Source of the DNA: a virus
IMG/VR virus record: IMGVR_UViG_3300029309_000006
Coordinates: 31,753-95,752 of that record
Direction: 5' to 3' (one strand)
Length of the DNA: 64,000 nt
Each line of letters opens with the position of its first letter. The stretch's first letter is position 1. Of the stretch, positions 62,901-64,000 are shown piece after piece. The notes beneath the pieces were generated by a model. It did no database searches. It saw nothing but the letters and a program-made list of their open reading frames with translations, and was not told the origin of the DNA. Position numbers and translations under genes: made by a program.

Positions 62901-63550
62901 CTTATCAAGGTTTGTCAACAGGAACAAGCAGTTTTATTATATTAGCTAACTCAGGTGGTAATGCTTTTGCAGGATCAACAAACGGAAGTTATTTAATTTA
63001 TTCAGGTGGTAATGCAAGTTCAACTACAGGTGCAGGCTCTACTGTAGCTTTAACAATAGACGCAAATCAAAATATTAAATTTGATGATTACGGATCTGGA
63101 AGTAATACTGGAACTCCAACTTTTAACTTAGAAGTTGATTCATCAGGTAATATTATAGAAACACCATCTTTAAATCCAGGTGGTAAAGGAGGAGTATATA
63201 CTGGTAACAAAAGTTTTACTGGTGGTGCTACAGCTGCAACATTATTTAGATTAACAAGAGGAACAACTGGAGCTTTAGTTTTTGATGTTTATTTAACATC
63301 CGGAACATCTCAATATTCTGTAAAAAAATTCACAGTAGCTCACATATTAAATACAGACCCTACGTTTAATAAAATAATAGATAGTGGGTTTACAACTAAT
63401 GGTGATTATACAGTAGCTTTTGTAAATGATGGTCAAGGCGTAAGTGGTGATACAGTTAAATGTACAATAGCGGCAACTACAACTCAAGATATATACTATA
63501 CTATAGTGGTTGGTCATGGAGCTACAGCAGTTACTAGACATACTTCATAA
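59975..63550 (+). CDS. Large tail fibre/tailspike-type protein
   Basis: 1191 residues starting MAIIYSYPTVTPTANDLVLG. Repeats such as GVTQNQGDNSTKLATTAYVD and DNTTKVATTQFV recur at least four times; these collagen-like or beta-helical spacer repeats are typical of phage tail fibres. The C-terminal ~120 residues form a distinct beta domain (GGVYTGNKSFTGGATAATLF). The gene is followed by another fibre with an S74-type start. Confidence 0.75.
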   Translation: MAIIYSYPTVTPTANDLVLGTDVDQADKPTKNFTVQSIIDLVTVSGNDLQAVLDNGNVATGKDVNITNNAFRGGSFVTSLNALISGTQAAGFSLVTSTDFAGNLTGVIKNGSSIQSLVTGVTQNQGDNSTKLATTAYVDNKVDPSVLQYLGDSTGPFSLNLINDDFKIAGTNNQIETTATTVAGNVGTITLKFPTAGVVLPNGSTATTQAASDNTTKVATTQFVHNHGANQDLDFEGDTGSGSVLLDSQTLDLEGTANQITTQASGQKVTFSLPSSVTIAGTYTGATFAGDLLGTVNTATTGVTQNAGDNSTKIATTAYVDTAAGAKTLDYAGDATGPFPLNLSTDDLELNGDSNITVTAAAVAANKGIITIDLNNNVDISGTMTAGTFTDGTFTGSSGTYTGYTSITSTAFVGALTGNASTATALQTSGAIALTGDTVSTGGPYTYTSGGALSIATTIADTTVTGKVLTNLPTPTSSAIAASDTILAAMAKLQGQITSTTGLAYEGTWDASGTGGGNPDLTQASRKVNGHFYIVSVAGNAEPNGGSGTQLSPWAVGDWCIYVANGSATDEWQKLDQSNEVLGSGTANKLAKWTATNTLGTGLIEDNGTTVTVGNSGNLVVQGNTTLGDADTDTTTVKGPAEFEETLRANVGISLGNNNYGNAGQVLTSGGGAASVNTWTTPTVGTVTSVTGLYGITVGGTSAVPTVAITEDANNLINQATAKATPVGNDSILINDSAATNVLKKSTISSLPFDEYTSWTLAGDSGSSQTISSGNTATIAGGTGINTAASATDTVTVSIDYAGNDNAIEAAADGTSITIAGTDKLWVSDATDNTIKQINASQIKTFSDQDLSSVLAVGNTTGSTNIVVQKSIQLPKTTTNTGTPTDQGVLSFGGNFQNGNRIFNDASGGTLRIQASSNLNIDAQNFLFQNTNGSLLAGGDTGVRLYYQNSEKLTTTTSGVTVTGNTLTNSAASSDTYQGLSTGTSSFIILANSGGNAFAGSTNGSYLIYSGGNASSTTGAGSTVALTIDANQNIKFDDYGSGSNTGTPTFNLEVDSSGNIIETPSLNPGGKGGVYTGNKSFTGGATAATLFRLTRGTTGALVFDVYLTSGTSQYSVKKFTVAHILNTDPTFNKIIDSGFTTNGDYTVAFVNDGQGVSGDTVKCTIAATTTQDIYYTIVVGHGATAVTRHTS

Positions 63551-63560
63551 AAAATAATAT

Positions 63561-64000
63561 ATGGCTAATTTATCTAATATAAATAATAAATTCCTAGTAA
63601 CCACTGGAGGTAGGGTTGGTATTAATATCACCTCACCTACAACTAAACTTCATGTAGGAGGGGTAATTAAAGCTGAAAATACAGCAACTAACGCTGAGTT
63701 ATTACAGTTAAAATACGGTAGTTCAGGAGATGCAATTTTTATAAATAAATTAAGTAGTGGTAATGGAATTGTATTTGATGGTTTCAATGGAACTTCTTGG
63801 ACTGAGGATATTTTATCAATAGAAGATACTGGAAATGTAGGAATTAATACAAATTCGCCTGGTCAAAAATTAGATGTAAGAGGTGGTAATATAATGGTTG
63901 GCGGATTTGGCGGAGGTACTGATTATGGATTAATATTAACACCAGATGACGGAAGTGGTTATTGGAATATAGCTAATGTTACCGGTGGTGCTTTAACTTT
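63561..64000 (+). CDS. Tail fibre N-terminus (truncated by the window)
   Basis: The first 146 residues are visible. It starts MANLSNINNKF, nearly the same as the S74 fibre at 356, then GGRVGINITSPTTKLHVGG and GNVGINTNSPGQKL repeats. It leaves the right edge in the frame that would join the partial gene at position 2 if the sequence is circular. Confidence 0.75.
   Translation, partial: MANLSNINNKFLVTTGGRVGINITSPTTKLHVGGVIKAENTATNAELLQLKYGSSGDAIFINKLSSGNGIVFDGFNGTSWTEDILSIEDTGNVGINTNSPGQKLDVRGGNIMVGGFGGGTDYGLILTPDDGSGYWNIANVTGGALT

Noticed and set aside
1-64000. CRISPR array, integrase, transposon or diversity-generating reverse transcriptase
   Set aside because: I looked for direct repeats with regular spacers and for recombinase or reverse-transcriptase motifs and saw none; the only regular repeats are coding repeats and the early motif.

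Overview
The window is most of, or possibly all of, the genome of a lytic tailed phage (Caudoviricetes). The DNA is AT-rich, genes are packed with 1-20 base overlaps, and there is no integrase or repressor. It carries a large terminase, portal, scaffold and major capsid protein, but I see no tail tube, sheath or tape-measure gene. It does have several very large late structural proteins, including one of 2377 residues, so a short-tailed (podovirus-like) virion is the best reading. A Bacteroidetes/Flavobacteria host is likely but inferred: starts lack Shine-Dalgarno sequences and sit behind A/T-rich leaders, and many small protein families resemble those of marine Bacteroidetes phages.

Layout. 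1-42.5 kb is one long plus-strand late block. It begins with receptor-binding fibres that end in S74 self-cleaving chaperone domains. Next come a GroEL/GroES pair, a run of small basic proteins, an M15 endolysin, a PAP2-type phosphatase, a holin and a double GroES-like protein. The packaging and head genes follow (TerL, portal, scaffold, capsid), then large tail and internal virion proteins, and finally a cell-envelope cluster (lipoprotein, two membrane-anchored coiled coils, a secreted thioredoxin-fold protein). Convergent hairpins at 42.55-42.65 kb separate this from the minus-strand block (42.6-58.9 kb). That block holds class I ribonucleotide reductase, nucleases, NTP pyrophosphohydrolases, a thymidylate-synthase-family enzyme, helicase-primase, SSB, exonuclease plus ERF recombinase, a sigma factor, ligase, and many small early proteins. 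A 367-base divergent region (58.94-59.30 kb) leads back to plus-strand fibre genes that run off the right edge.

The genes fit a strategy of making dNTPs (NrdAB, MazG-like enzymes), replicating with a phage helicase-primase and recombination proteins, probably redirecting transcription with the phage sigma factor, folding virion proteins with a phage chaperonin, and lysing by endolysin and holin. No DNA polymerase is visible.

Most interesting points: (1) a three-block DNA motif with constant 23-24 base spacing, repeated six times in front of early minus-strand genes; (2) a thymidylate-synthase-family enzyme with Asp at the position that switches specificity from dUMP to dCMP, next to two NTP-pyrophosphohydrolase-like genes, suggesting modified cytosine in the phage DNA; (3) an unresolved structured RNA with a perfect tRNA-like T arm (tmRNA-like) at 56.6-56.9 kb; (4) a phage chaperonin set with a third, duplicated GroES-like protein; (5) a Cys-bordered C-terminal domain shared by two structural proteins; (6) local G+C islands at the catalytic cores of several enzymes.
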